Source of the DNA: Chelatococcus asaccharovorans
GTDB lineage: Bacteria; Pseudomonadota; Alphaproteobacteria; Rhizobiales; Beijerinckiaceae
Length of the DNA: 64,000 nt
NCBI RefSeq assembly: GCF_003201475.1
Contig: NZ_QJJK01000009.1
Span: 124,001-188,000, forward strand
Direction: 5' to 3'
The stretch's first letter is position 1. Every line of letters begins with the position of its first letter. Below the pieces are notes generated by a model. It was given only the letters and a program-made list of their open reading frames with translations. It was not told the origin of the DNA and did not search any database. The translations under genes and the position numbers were made by a program. Shown here piece by piece: positions 7,777-15,442 of this stretch.

Positions 7777-8575
7777 AAAGCGCCCACGTTCCCGATCAGC
7801 GGCGGTTGCCATCGAAGCCGAGGCCTTGCAGCTGCCGGGCATCACCCACGCCTTCTTCACCCGCGAGGGCGGGGTCTCCGGGGGGCAGTATGCGAGCCTG
7901 AACGGCGGTGTCGGATCTTCGGACGATCCTGTCAGCGTGGGCGAGAACCGCCGCCGCATGGCCGCCTATCTCGGGGTCAGCGCCTCGCATCTCATCGGCC
8001 TCTACCAGGTCCATTCGCCCGATGTGATCACCGTCGATGCACCGTGGCGGGATGCCGAGAGGCCCCGCGCCGACGCCATGGTGACGGCAACGCCCGGCAT
8101 CGCGCTCGGCGTCTCGAGCGCCGACTGTGGTCCCTTGCTCTTCGCCGATCCGCAGGCGGGTGTGGTTGGTGCGGCCCATGCCGGCTGGAAAGGCGCCTTC
8201 GCAGGCGTTGCCGAGGCGACCCTCGCCGCCATGGAGACGCTTGGCGCACGCCGGGAAGCGACGACCGTCGTCCTTGGCCCGATGATCAGCCGGGCGGCCT
8301 ATGAGGTGGGACCGGAGTTCCGGGCGCGTTTCCTGGAGCAGGACCCGGACAATGCGGCGTTCTTCACGCCGTCGGCCCGCGAGGGCCACGCGATGTTCGA
8401 CCTGCCGGCCTATATCGTCGCGCGCCTTGTCAGGGCGGGCGTCGGGCGCATTTTCGATACCAGCCTTTGCACCTATGGCGACGAGAAGCGCTTCTACAGC
8501 TATCGCCGCGCCACCCACCGCGGCGAAGGCGACTATGGCCGTCTGATCGCGGCGATCGCGCTGGCTACTCGCTGA
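7736..8575 (+). CDS. pgeF: Peptidoglycan editing factor PgeF (YfiH laccase-domain protein)
   Basis: A 279-residue cytoplasmic enzyme of the YfiH/DUF152 multicopper-oxidase-like family. PgeF corrects mis-incorporated residues in cytoplasmic peptidoglycan precursors. Metal-site motifs are present: YQVHSPDV, SSADCGPLLFADP and VGAAHAGWKG, giving the His-Cys-His triad. The C-terminal SLCTYGDEKRFYSYRR is typical. The start is ambiguous. The first 15 codons contain three in-frame ATGs spaced exactly 15 bp apart within an imperfect 15-bp triplication (7736, 7751, 7766), and homology begins only after the third. The gene runs tail to tail into the SDR gene with adjoining stop codons, and an 11-bp tandem duplication spans the junction. 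Confidence 0.93.
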   Translation: MTSEPMTSQPMTSEKRPRSRSAAVAIEAEALQLPGITHAFFTREGGVSGGQYASLNGGVGSSDDPVSVGENRRRMAAYLGVSASHLIGLYQVHSPDVITVDAPWRDAERPRADAMVTATPGIALGVSSADCGPLLFADPQAGVVGAAHAGWKGAFAGVAEATLAAMETLGARREATTVVLGPMISRAAYEVGPEFRARFLEQDPDNAAFFTPSAREGHAMFDLPAYIVARLVRAGVGRIFDTSLCTYGDEKRFYSYRRATHRGEGDYGRLIAAIALATR

Positions 8576-8586
8576 CTACTCGCTGA
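8565..8586. repeat. 11-bp tandem duplication across convergent stop codons
   Basis: CTACTCGCTGA occurs twice in direct succession (8565-8575 and 8576-8586). The first copy ends in the TGA of pgeF, and the second begins with the complement of the TAG stop of the SDR gene. The duplication therefore lies exactly on the convergent junction. Confidence 0.8.
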
Positions 8587-9331
8587 CCTCTGTATCGGGC
8601 GTCCGCCAGACGAGATGCTGGCCGCCGTCGACGGCGAGAATCTGCCCCGTGATGCTGCGTGCCTGCGCCAGAAACAGAACGGCGTCGGCGATCTCCTCCA
8701 CCGACGGCCCGTGGCCGAGGAGCGCGGCAGCCCCCTGGCGCGCGAAATCCTCGGCGCTCTGGCGCTTGCTGGGCAGGGTCGGGCCGGGGGCGACCGCATT
8801 GACGCGGATGCGCGGCGCGAGCGCCTGCGCCATCGTGCGGGTCGCCGTGGCGAGGCCGGCCTTTGACAGGGTGTAGGAGAAGAAATCCGGCGTCAGCTTG
8901 CGGACGCGCTGGTCGAGAATATTGATGACGGCGCCATACCGATCCTCGGCCAGATGGGCTGCCATTTGCTGGGCGAGGAAGACGGGCGTACGCAAATTGA
9001 CCGCCATCTGCTCGTCCCAGCCGGCAGACGTTATCGTCGCAAGGGCATCCGGTTCGAACAGCGAGGCGGAATTGACGAGGAGCGTCACAGGACCGAGCGC
9101 CGCGACAGCGTTTGAGACGAGCGTCGACGCGGCCTCTGCCGCCGCAAGATCCGCCTGAACGGCGGCTCCCCGCCCGCCCGCCGCCGCGATGGCGGCGACG
9201 ACGGCTTCGGCCTCGTCGCGCGAGCGGCCGTAGTGTACGGCCACCGCGTAGCCGGCCTGGCCGAGACGCAGCGCAATAGCCCGGCCGATGCGGCGCGCGC
9301 CGCCCGTCACAAGCGCGATCTCGTCGCTCAC
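8576..9331 (-). CDS. SDR family oxidoreductase (pteridine-reductase-like)
   Basis: A 251-residue short-chain dehydrogenase/reductase. The N-terminal cofactor motif is TGGARRIG (about residues 9-16). The Arg in the TGxxxRxG form is typical of pteridine reductases, and the NADP-preferring stretch YGRSRDEAE follows beta-2. LLVNSASLF corresponds to the NNAG motif, and the catalytic YTLSK (Tyr-x-x-x-Lys) is intact. This suggests a FolM/PTR1-like dihydropteridine or dihydrofolate reductase, but the substrate is inferred from motif style only. Its ATG overlaps the stop of the upstream glycosyltransferase by four bases, so the two are translationally coupled. Confidence 0.85.
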   Translation of the reverse strand: MSDEIALVTGGARRIGRAIALRLGQAGYAVAVHYGRSRDEAEAVVAAIAAAGGRGAAVQADLAAAEAASTLVSNAVAALGPVTLLVNSASLFEPDALATITSAGWDEQMAVNLRTPVFLAQQMAAHLAEDRYGAVINILDQRVRKLTPDFFSYTLSKAGLATATRTMAQALAPRIRVNAVAPGPTLPSKRQSAEDFARQGAAALLGHGPSVEEIADAVLFLAQARSITGQILAVDGGQHLVWRTPDTEVSE

Positions 9332-10131
9332 AGACGTCCCTCATCCCTGGCACGCGACACAAGGCGTCGCTCGACATGTTTGGCGATGCGCAGATAGCGA
9401 TAGAACGCGAAGTTCATAGCCGTCATGAAGCCGTAGAGACCGCGGATGGCATGCCGGCGACCAATATACGCCTTGAGGAAGGCCGCGGGAAATTCCACGA
9501 ACAGCCGTAAAGTCGAGACCTTTTCGCCGCGCGCATCGAGATCGTCGGCGAGAGCGTCCGTATAGCTGTTGAGCTTGGCGAGCTGGTCGCCGAGCGATCG
9601 CACCGAGAAATGGTGAATCGTGCCCTTGAGCCGCTTGACCCGCGCCCCGGCGACGAGCTGGACGCGATCATGCACCGGCGAGGGCGAATAGCGGCCCTTG
9701 TCGCTGCGATAGAGGCGGACGGGCGAGAGCGCGTAGGCGAGGGGGTGAGGCTTGCCTTCGCCCGGAAAGATCTCGGCGATGCGGATCCTGAAGGCATCGG
9801 CATCGGGCTCGCCGCGGGCAAACAGCGCTGCGATTTCCGCGGCGAGATCGGCAGGCACCACTTCGTCCGCATCGACATTGAGGAGCCAGGGATGCCGGCA
9901 TTGTTCCTCGGCGAATCGCTTCTGCGGCCCGTAGCCCGGCCAGTCATTGTGAATGACGCGGGCTCCGAGGCGCTCCGCGACGGCGACCGTGTCGTCGGTC
10001 GAGCCCGAGTCGACGACGATGAGGTCGTCGGTGAGATCCCTGAGGGCGCGCAGGGTCGCGGCGATCCGGTCCCCTTCGTTGCGGGCGATGATGAAGACGG
10101 ACAGGGGCAGCGTGCGGCGTGTCGTGGACAT
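9328..10131 (-). CDS. Family 2 glycosyltransferase (WaaE/KdtX-like, LPS core)
   Basis: A 267-residue GT-A fold glycosyltransferase. SVFIIARNEGDRIAATL begins the nucleotide-sugar domain, DLIVVDSGSTDDTV gives the first acidic motif, and LLNVDADEVVP carries the DxD metal site. The C-terminal part (PVHDRVQ, IHHFSVRSLGDQLAKLNSY, then RRHAIRGLYGFMTAMNFAFYRY) is the pattern of WaaE/KdtX-type lipopolysaccharide-core transferases, often beta-1,4-glucosyltransferases in other bacteria. Sugar specificity is not determinable here. A C-terminal hydrophobic/basic segment suggests peripheral membrane contact. It is coupled with the downstream SDR gene and divergent from the outer-membrane protein gene. Confidence 0.87.
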   Translation of the reverse strand: MSTTRRTLPLSVFIIARNEGDRIAATLRALRDLTDDLIVVDSGSTDDTVAVAERLGARVIHNDWPGYGPQKRFAEEQCRHPWLLNVDADEVVPADLAAEIAALFARGEPDADAFRIRIAEIFPGEGKPHPLAYALSPVRLYRSDKGRYSPSPVHDRVQLVAGARVKRLKGTIHHFSVRSLGDQLAKLNSYTDALADDLDARGEKVSTLRLFVEFPAAFLKAYIGRRHAIRGLYGFMTAMNFAFYRYLRIAKHVERRLVSRARDEGRL

Positions 10132-10275
10132 ACTTGCTTTTAGGCATGGTGCTGTGGGGTCGCAAGGCGCTCGCTCTGGGGCACGACGCGTGTGGCGGCC
10201 ATGAAAGGGGCGCGCGCGATAGGCAGTCAGCGGTCGCTGTGTCAGGACGGATCGCGCAGTTCCACTATAAATTTG

Positions 10276-10288
10276 CGCAATTTGCGCT
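10276..10288. promoter_or_regulatory. Palindrome in divergent region, possible operator
   Basis: GCGCAATTTGCGC is a 13-bp palindrome in the AT-rich 336-bp gap (10132-10467) between the divergent glycosyltransferase and outer-membrane-protein genes. The region is far richer in A/T than its neighbours and presumably holds both promoters. No regulator can be named. Confidence 0.3.
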
Positions 10289-10467
10289 ATATCTCAAGTA
10301 TAACTGGCAAAAATGCAACTAAATAATGCTTTTAAGGTGAATGAAAGTAATATATCGGCATTTTCATTGATATTACGGCAGGGATTCAGCAATTGAAGGA
10401 GGGGCAACGGCCGGACGGGAGCTTATTCTCCCACTGTGCTGTATTCATAATATCTATGGAGTATTTC

Positions 10468-11136
10468 ATGCGGAATATTTTGCGGATCGGGACGCTTTCG
10501 CTTCTCGGGGCTTGCGGCTTTGTGGGACAGGTGCTCGCCGCCGATCTCCCCTCGCGGGCCTCAGCGCCGGTGGCTCCGATCGTTGTCGCGCCCGTTTTCA
10601 CCTGGACCGGCTTCTATGGCGGTATCCATGGCGGCTATTCGAGGTTCTCGACGGGAAAGTCCTATAAAGACATCAAGAAGGGAGCGAACGATTGGGCAGC
10701 CGGTGCCCAGGGCGGCTACAATTATCAGTTCGGTTCCTGGGTGGTCGGCGCCGAGGCTGACTTCGACAAGCATTTTGGGAAATTGAAGGCCTCCGGCCGG
10801 TCCGGCCAATCCCTCAAGATCGAGCAAGGTTACGGAGCCACGGTGCGTGCGCGCCTCGGATATGCGTTCGATCGCGTCCTTGTCTATGGTACGGGCGGTC
10901 TCGCCCTCAGTCAGATGAGCATCGGTACACCCTCGTCGAAAACGAAGTCGCATTGGCATCCGGGCTTTGCCGTCGGTGCCGGCGTGGAATACGCGGTGAC
11001 TGACAACGTCTCCGTCCGGGGCGAGTATCTCTACACGAAGGTCAGCCAGGCCAAGTACGTCATGCCCGACGGCGGCGTCGTGAAGGAGCAGCATAAGGGC
11101 GGCGAGGCGCGTCTGGGTCTGAACTACAAGTTCTGA
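10468..11136 (+). CDS. Outer-membrane beta-barrel protein (Omp25/RopB-like)
   Basis: A 222-residue exported protein. A signal peptide of about 25 residues ends at VLAADLPSR, the usual start of mature rhizobial Omp25/31-type proteins. After a Pro/Val linker (APVAPIVVAPVFTWTGFYGG) come alternating-residue strands typical of an eight-stranded OmpA-like barrel (GGYNYQFGSWVVGAEADF, GYGATVRARLGYAFDRVLVY), and the chain ends in the BAM-recognised LNYKF. The start at 10468 is supported by TATGGAG about 8 bases upstream. It is less Gly/Asn-rich than the second barrel at 11509 and has a Lys-rich loop. It is probably a structural surface protein. Confidence 0.9.
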   Translation: MRNILRIGTLSLLGACGFVGQVLAADLPSRASAPVAPIVVAPVFTWTGFYGGIHGGYSRFSTGKSYKDIKKGANDWAAGAQGGYNYQFGSWVVGAEADFDKHFGKLKASGRSGQSLKIEQGYGATVRARLGYAFDRVLVYGTGGLALSQMSIGTPSSKTKSHWHPGFAVGAGVEYAVTDNVSVRGEYLYTKVSQAKYVMPDGGVVKEQHKGGEARLGLNYKF

Positions 11137-11172
11137 TCCACGAGGTCGATCTTCCGCACTTGCGCGCCCGCG

Positions 11173-11187
11173 TTAACCTTTTATTAA
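11173..11187. promoter_or_regulatory. CtrA-type binding site
   Basis: TTAA at 11173-11176 and TTAA at 11184-11187 are separated by exactly 7 bp, an exact match to the TTAA-N7-TTAA consensus of the alphaproteobacterial cell-cycle regulator CtrA. A second, weaker site (TTAA at 11324, then TAAT after 7 bp, with another TTAA at 11344) lies nearer the downstream gene. Both are in the 372-bp gap upstream of the barrel gene at 11509. Confidence 0.55.
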
Positions 11188-11508
11188 CCATGCGCGGTAG
11201 AACTTGCGGCGGGCGTCGCGCACCGCTTCCGGCTCGATTTGCGGGCCGGAAGTGCACCGGTTGTGGCGGGTGCCAGGTCATTAATGACCGATTGCCTGTT
11301 TCTATGGCATTCAAGGCGCCGCGTTAACTGTTCCTAATATTTGTTAACCAAAAGCCGCCTTGATGGCGTGCGTCTGCCACATTTTTGCCATGTATCATTA
11401 GGGTTGCTGTTGCCTGCCTGCAACAGACGTCAGCGCAGCTTTGCGCTACAAAGGGGCAAGTCCAGAGCGAACGCATCGACGCTCTCGGGAAGGCAACAGG
11501 AGTAAGTT

Positions 11509-12267
11509 ATGAAGAAGGTTCTTCTTGCTGGCGTGGCTGCCGCAGGTCTCTTGGCTTCGGGCGCGGTCGCTTTCGCGGCTGACCTGCCGAGCCGTCGTGT
11601 CGCCCCGGTTGCGCCGGTGGTGGTTCCGATCTTCACGTGGACCGGCTTCTATGTCGGCGTGAACGCCGGCTACGGCTGGAACACCAACAGCAACAAGGGT
11701 TACGTCGATCCTTACACGGGTATCGTGTATGGCACCGACTCCAGCGACGGCGGCTTCGTCGGCGGTGGCCAGATCGGCTACAACTATCAGTTCGGTCAGT
11801 TCGTCGCGGGTCTGGAAGCGGACATCCAGTACGCTGACATGAACTCCTCGAACAACAACAACTACGTTGTTGCTCCTTATGCGGGTTACGCTTCGGCCGG
11901 CGGCAATGGCGTCGAGTGGTTCGGCACCGTCCGCGCCCGTCTCGGCTTCGCCGTTGATCGCGCCCTCATCTTCGTGACCGGTGGTTTCGCCTACGGCGGC
12001 GGCAACAACGGCAACGGCACGTACTACAACGGCGCGTTCATCAGCAACAGCGACTCGACCACGACGGGCTGGACCGTCGGCGGTGGTGTGGAATACGCCT
12101 TCACCGACAACTTGACTGCCAAGATCGAGGGTCTCTATGTGAACCTCGGCAACAACGGCAACAACAGCTCCTACGTGTGGAACAACGCCTACAGCGGCAA
12201 CAACAGCGACGACACCGAGTTCGGTGTGGTTCGCGCTGGCCTGAACTACAAGTTCAACGGCTTCTGA
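11509..12267 (+). CDS. Outer-membrane beta-barrel protein, Gly/Asn-rich
   Basis: A 252-residue exported protein with a 24-residue signal peptide ending at AFAADLPSR. The mature start (VAPVVVPIFTWTGFYVGVNAGYGW) and strands such as GGQIGYNYQFGQFVAGLEADI and VRARLGFAVDRALIFVTGGFAYG are those of Omp25/RopB-like barrels. It ends in LNYKF plus NGF. Loops are unusually rich in Asn, Gly, Ser and Tyr (for example GGNNGNGTYYNG), as in surface-exposed loops. Codon use appears strongly biased, consistent with abundant expression, and the gene has a strong intrinsic terminator. The upstream region carries CtrA-like sites. It is a paralogue of the barrel gene at 10468. Confidence 0.92.
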   Translation: MKKVLLAGVAAAGLLASGAVAFAADLPSRRVAPVAPVVVPIFTWTGFYVGVNAGYGWNTNSNKGYVDPYTGIVYGTDSSDGGFVGGGQIGYNYQFGQFVAGLEADIQYADMNSSNNNNYVVAPYAGYASAGGNGVEWFGTVRARLGFAVDRALIFVTGGFAYGGGNNGNGTYYNGAFISNSDSTTTGWTVGGGVEYAFTDNLTAKIEGLYVNLGNNGNNSSYVWNNAYSGNNSDDTEFGVVRAGLNYKFNGF

Positions 12268-12290
12268 TCCTAGCGATCCGACTGAATACC

Positions 12291-12322
12291 AAGCCGGTGG
12301 GGCAACCCGCCGGCTTTTTTTT
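12291..12322 (+). terminator. Intrinsic terminator of barrel gene
   Basis: AGCCGGTGGG pairs with CCCGCCGGCT (one G-T wobble) around a GCAA tetraloop of the GNRA class, followed by eight T residues. It begins 24 bp after the stop codon of the barrel gene. It is the clearest terminator in the window. Confidence 0.9.
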
Positions 12323-12371
12323 GGCCGAGGGGGTTGAACGTCTGGTATCGGGCGTTTCCTCGCCTGTCCTT

Positions 12372-12408
12372 AAAACAAGGCCTGCCCGGCTTTCGTCGAG
12401 GCAGGCCT
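12372..12408 (-). terminator. Likely terminator of glutathione S-transferase gene
   Basis: On the minus strand, AGGCCTGCC and GGCAGGCCT form a perfect 9-bp stem with a 13-base loop, followed by TGTTTTAA. It lies 40 bp after the stop of the glutathione S-transferase gene. Confidence 0.5.
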
Positions 12409-12447
12409 CATGCTGTACGGGCGGAGCGGTTGCGCTGACGGATGCCC

Positions 12448-13053
12448 TTATGCCGGCGCCGTTTCCGCAAAGGCCGGCACGGCTTTTTCGAACGCCGTGA
12501 GCCATGCCACAAGCCGGGGATAGGTTGCGCGCCATTCGCCATCAAAGCGCAGATCGAGATAGCCAAGGGCGCAGGCGACAGTGATTTGTCCGACATCGGG
12601 GACGGCCGTTGGCGGAGCGGGTGGCATCGCCTCCAAGACGGCGAGACTGCGTTCAACCTTGCCGCGCTGATGCGCGACCCACTTCTCGTCGTGCTTGTCG
12701 GCATCCCGCCAGCGCTTTTCATAAACGAGCAGAAGGGCCGCATCGAGGAGGCCGTCAGCGAGGGCCTGCTGCGTGAGCACGTCGAACCGTGCCGGGCCGT
12801 TGGGAATGATGCGACCGCCCCCCGCGCGGTAATCGAGATATTCGAGGATCACGCGCGAATCGAACAGGACGCGGCCGTCCTCGAGAATGAGGGCCGGGAT
12901 TTTGCCCAGTGGATTCTGGCGGCGGATCGAATCGCCGGGATCGACGGTATCCGTCATCACGACGTCGATTTTGTCCCAGAGACCGAGCACCTTGGCGGCG
13001 ATCTTGACCTTGCGGCCGAATGGCGACGGCGGAGAGGAACGCAATGTGAGCAT
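12448..13053 (-). CDS. Glutathione S-transferase family protein
   Basis: A 201-residue cytoplasmic glutathione S-transferase. The N-terminal thioredoxin-like domain starts MLTLRSSPPSPFGRKVKIAA, and NPLGKIPALILEDGRVLFDS contains the cis-Pro motif and the Ser that contacts the gamma-glutamyl group. The alpha-helical C-terminal domain includes VGQITVACALGYLDLRF. The catalytic Ser/Tyr position is likely Ser7 or Ser10, as in bacterial beta-like or zeta-like classes. The substrate is unknown. The start at 13053 was chosen on homology. The longer frame to 13146 begins with a peptide translated from a 15-bp tandem repeat and is unlikely. Confidence 0.88.
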   Translation of the reverse strand: MLTLRSSPPSPFGRKVKIAAKVLGLWDKIDVVMTDTVDPGDSIRRQNPLGKIPALILEDGRVLFDSRVILEYLDYRAGGGRIIPNGPARFDVLTQQALADGLLDAALLLVYEKRWRDADKHDEKWVAHQRGKVERSLAVLEAMPPAPPTAVPDVGQITVACALGYLDLRFDGEWRATYPRLVAWLTAFEKAVPAFAETAPA

Positions 13054-13070
13054 GGCGGTGTTCCTGGCTG

Positions 13071-13100
13071 ACTGTGGCAAGAGATACTGTGGCAAGAGAT
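13071..13100. repeat. 15-bp exact tandem duplication upstream of GST gene
   Basis: ACTGTGGCAAGAGAT is present twice back to back, at 13071-13085 and 13086-13100, about 18 bp upstream of the glutathione S-transferase start codon. It lies in its presumed 5' leader or promoter. Confidence 0.85.
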
Positions 13101-13211
13101 AATCAGCCCGTCTCGTCGTGAACGGAGCAGGCAGCGGCAGAAGCATTTGCAGCTGTCGCCGGCGATGGCCGGGTCAATGATCCGGCCCGATGACGGGCGT
13201 GACGGCTGCCG

Positions 13212-14051
13212 TCATTCGCGCAGCCATTCACAGCGAAAACCCGCGTGGCCATCGCGCGCCAGACGCTCTGCGAGCGCAGGCAGCAGGATCTCCGCTTCCT
13301 CGGCGAGTTTCCATGGCGGGTTGATGACGAGGAGACCGCAGCCATTGAGGCGTGCCGGATCGATTCGCGTCTCGATCATCAATTCAAGCCGCAACACGCT
13401 CGTTTTTGCGCCCGCGGCAAGGTCCTTGCAGAATCGGTCCGTATCGGCGGGGTTCTTGATGGGATACCAGCCGGCGAAGATGCCTGTCTCCCATTTCGCC
13501 TGAGCCTTGAGCATGTCGCGGCCGAGGCGCGCAAGCTCACCGACGTCCTCGAAGGGTGGGTCGATCAGCACGAGGCCGCGCCGCTCCCGCGGCGGAATCA
13601 TCGCGTGCAAAGCAGTCCAGCCATCGAGTTCCAGCGCTTTGACCTGGCGGTCGCGCAGGAACAGGGTGGCCAGCCGTGCTGCATCCTCAGGATGGCGCTC
13701 GACGACGATGGCGCGATCCTGGCGACGCAGCATCAACCGCGTGATCATGGGAGAGCCCGGATAGGCCATCGGATTGGTTGCGCGCACGGCGCTGATCGCC
13801 TGACGATACGGCGCAAGCAGGACTTCGACGTCGTCGGCAAAGGGCTCGTCCAGCCGCCCGATGCCATCGCGCCACTCACCTGTGCGCTGGGCCTCCTCGC
13901 TGTCGAGATCATGCAGCCCGATTCCGGCATGGGTGTCGATCACGCGGAAAGGGGTGTCCTTCTTGAGGAGATGGGCGAGGATGCGCGTCAGCACGACATG
14001 CTTCATCACATCGGCGAAATTGCCAGCGTGATACCCGTGCCTGTAATTCAT
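13212..14051 (-). CDS. rlmJ: 23S rRNA (adenine(2030)-N(6))-methyltransferase
   Basis: A 279-residue SAM-dependent methyltransferase of the RlmJ (YhiR) family that modifies A2030 of 23S rRNA. The hallmark N-terminus MNYRHGYHAGNFADVMKHVV is exact. RVIDTHAGIGLHDL is the SAM-binding motif and VLIDPPFE is the catalytic DPP(F/Y) motif. RGLVLIDPPFEDVGELARL and GLLVINPPWKLAEEAE complete the family pattern. Length is normal. The start codon overlaps the stop of the upstream RNase T2 gene by four bases, so the two are coupled, an arrangement that pairs rRNA modification with an exported RNase. Confidence 0.95.
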   Translation of the reverse strand: MNYRHGYHAGNFADVMKHVVLTRILAHLLKKDTPFRVIDTHAGIGLHDLDSEEAQRTGEWRDGIGRLDEPFADDVEVLLAPYRQAISAVRATNPMAYPGSPMITRLMLRRQDRAIVVERHPEDAARLATLFLRDRQVKALELDGWTALHAMIPPRERRGLVLIDPPFEDVGELARLGRDMLKAQAKWETGIFAGWYPIKNPADTDRFCKDLAAGAKTSVLRLELMIETRIDPARLNGCGLLVINPPWKLAEEAEILLPALAERLARDGHAGFRCEWLRE

Positions 14052-14818
14052 TGCGGTTGCGGCACGGTGACGGAGCCGCCGCGGCAGCCCTGGCGATCCA
14101 ATTCAGGGCAGGTCTGGAAGCTGCGCAGATCCCTGGAGAAGCAGATTCGCACCTCGCTGAGCGTTCCACGGCGGCAGGCGACGGACATCATGTCTGTCCT
14201 GAGGCCCGGATTCGCGGCAACGAAGGCGCGTTCCAGATCGAGCGGCGTCCAGGTCGCGTCACTCTGCATCGCGGTGAGGGCGGGCGGGATAACCACCGCG
14301 TCACGGGCGCGGCGTACGGCGGCGAAGTAGTCCGTCGGGCTAAGACCCGAGCAGGTGCCATGCTTGCGCCACTCATAGCGGGCCAAGCCTTCGTCAGGGT
14401 AGAGGCCCGCCGTCGTGGCGATCGCAGCGCGTGTCGGCTGGGTGGCCGTTGCCGAGCAGGTCGTCGGGAAGCCTTGCGTGTACTGTGGCCAGAGCCCATG
14501 CACCACGAAGCCGAGTGCGCTGCCGCTGCGGCATTGATCGTAGCGGTCCGGGGATTTGTTCAGCTCACAGAAACCGGGCGACCACGACAGGGCAAGGACG
14601 TAGAAGTCGAACTGGCCGGGCGGCGCCCCTCGACGTTCGCCGCCGCTTTGGGCGGCGGCGGGTGCCAGGGCGGCGACCCACAGGGCTGCACAGGCTGCCA
14701 CCAGGCCAGCAAGCCGGCCGGATGCTCCGGCCAGGCGCTGCCCGAAGCCTTTCACGCGCGACAGCTTCGCAGGCGTCGAAGCCAGGCGAGCGCCGTTGTC
14801 TCCCGCGCAGGTCCCCAC
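14048..14818 (-). CDS. Ribonuclease T2 family protein, exported
   Basis: A 256-residue protein with both catalytic boxes of the RNase T2 family: FVVHGLWPQY (CAS I, catalytic His) and YEWRKHGTCSGL (CAS II, His and Lys/Glu). Paired cysteines around CELNKSPDRYDQC and FPTTC fit the family's disulfides. A hydrophobic stretch (LAGLVAACAALWVAALAPAAAA-type, about residues 36-55) is a signal peptide, so the enzyme is periplasmic or secreted, degrading RNA to 2',3'-cyclic nucleotides. The start at 14818 is a GTG with AAGG close upstream. A later GTG, just before the signal peptide, is also possible. It is coupled to rlmJ and lies 11 bp after a small exported protein gene. Confidence 0.88.
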   Translation of the reverse strand: MGTCAGDNGARLASTPAKLSRVKGFGQRLAGASGRLAGLVAACAALWVAALAPAAAQSGGERRGAPPGQFDFYVLALSWSPGFCELNKSPDRYDQCRSGSALGFVVHGLWPQYTQGFPTTCSATATQPTRAAIATTAGLYPDEGLARYEWRKHGTCSGLSPTDYFAAVRRARDAVVIPPALTAMQSDATWTPLDLERAFVAANPGLRTDMMSVACRRGTLSEVRICFSRDLRSFQTCPELDRQGCRGGSVTVPQPQ

Positions 14819-14829
14819 TGGCCTTCAGC

Positions 14830-15282
14830 TCACGGCAGCGCGGTTTTGCACCATGGCGCGAAGCTCCAGCCGCGGTCGATGCCGCGCACGCAGAATTCCA
14901 CGTTCCAGCTGAAGCCGATGCCACCGAGACCCGCGCGCACCGAATAGATGACTTCGCGCTTCACGCCATCCGTCACAAGTGTCGTGGCCTTGCAGAAACG
15001 CCGCGGCACGAAGTCCTCGCCCCAGGGCTTGAGAGCGATCTGCCTGATCCGCTCGAACTGGGCCAGACGAAGATCCGAGTTCCAGAATTCGGATTCCTTG
15101 CTTGCGAAGCGCATCGCAACCTCGGAAACCACCGCGACCGAGTCGCAGGTCGGAAGGTTGCCCGTGACGTTGATGGGGTCGAGATCCATCGGCATTTGTG
15201 CCTCGCCGGGTGCGCGCTCACCGGCGAAGCTCAGCGAGCTCGCGGCCGCGAGCATCAGGGAAGCGGCGATCATCCTGCGCAT
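14830..15282 (-). CDS. Small exported protein of unknown function
   Basis: A 150-residue protein that I do not recognise. A signal peptide is clear (MRRMIAASLMLAAASSLSFA, cleavage near residue 20). The mature part has five cysteines (including LPTCDSVAVV, RRFCKATTLV and VEFCVRGIDRGWSF), which fits a small disulfide-stabilised periplasmic domain. WNSDLRLAQFERIRQIALK looks helical, and REVIYSVRAGLGGIGFSW suggests beta strands. The start at 15282 has GGAG 8 bases upstream. It is the first gene of a three-gene minus-strand run with the RNase T2 gene and rlmJ, 11 bp from the former, so it may be an RNase partner or inhibitor. That role is inference. Confidence 0.75.
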   Translation of the reverse strand: MRRMIAASLMLAAASSLSFAGERAPGEAQMPMDLDPINVTGNLPTCDSVAVVSEVAMRFASKESEFWNSDLRLAQFERIRQIALKPWGEDFVPRRFCKATTLVTDGVKREVIYSVRAGLGGIGFSWNVEFCVRGIDRGWSFAPWCKTALP

Positions 15283-15442
15283 GTCAACTCCGACGCGTGG
15301 TAGCTCTGACAGCAGATAGGTCCTGCTTGGCCATATATTTCTCTGGACCATGCTGAATGGAGCTTGCGGGGTCAAGCGCAGCCGCGCCACAGTTGTTCAA
15401 GAAGTGCTGCGCGAGCGGCATTGTGCAACAAAAGGTGCTGAT

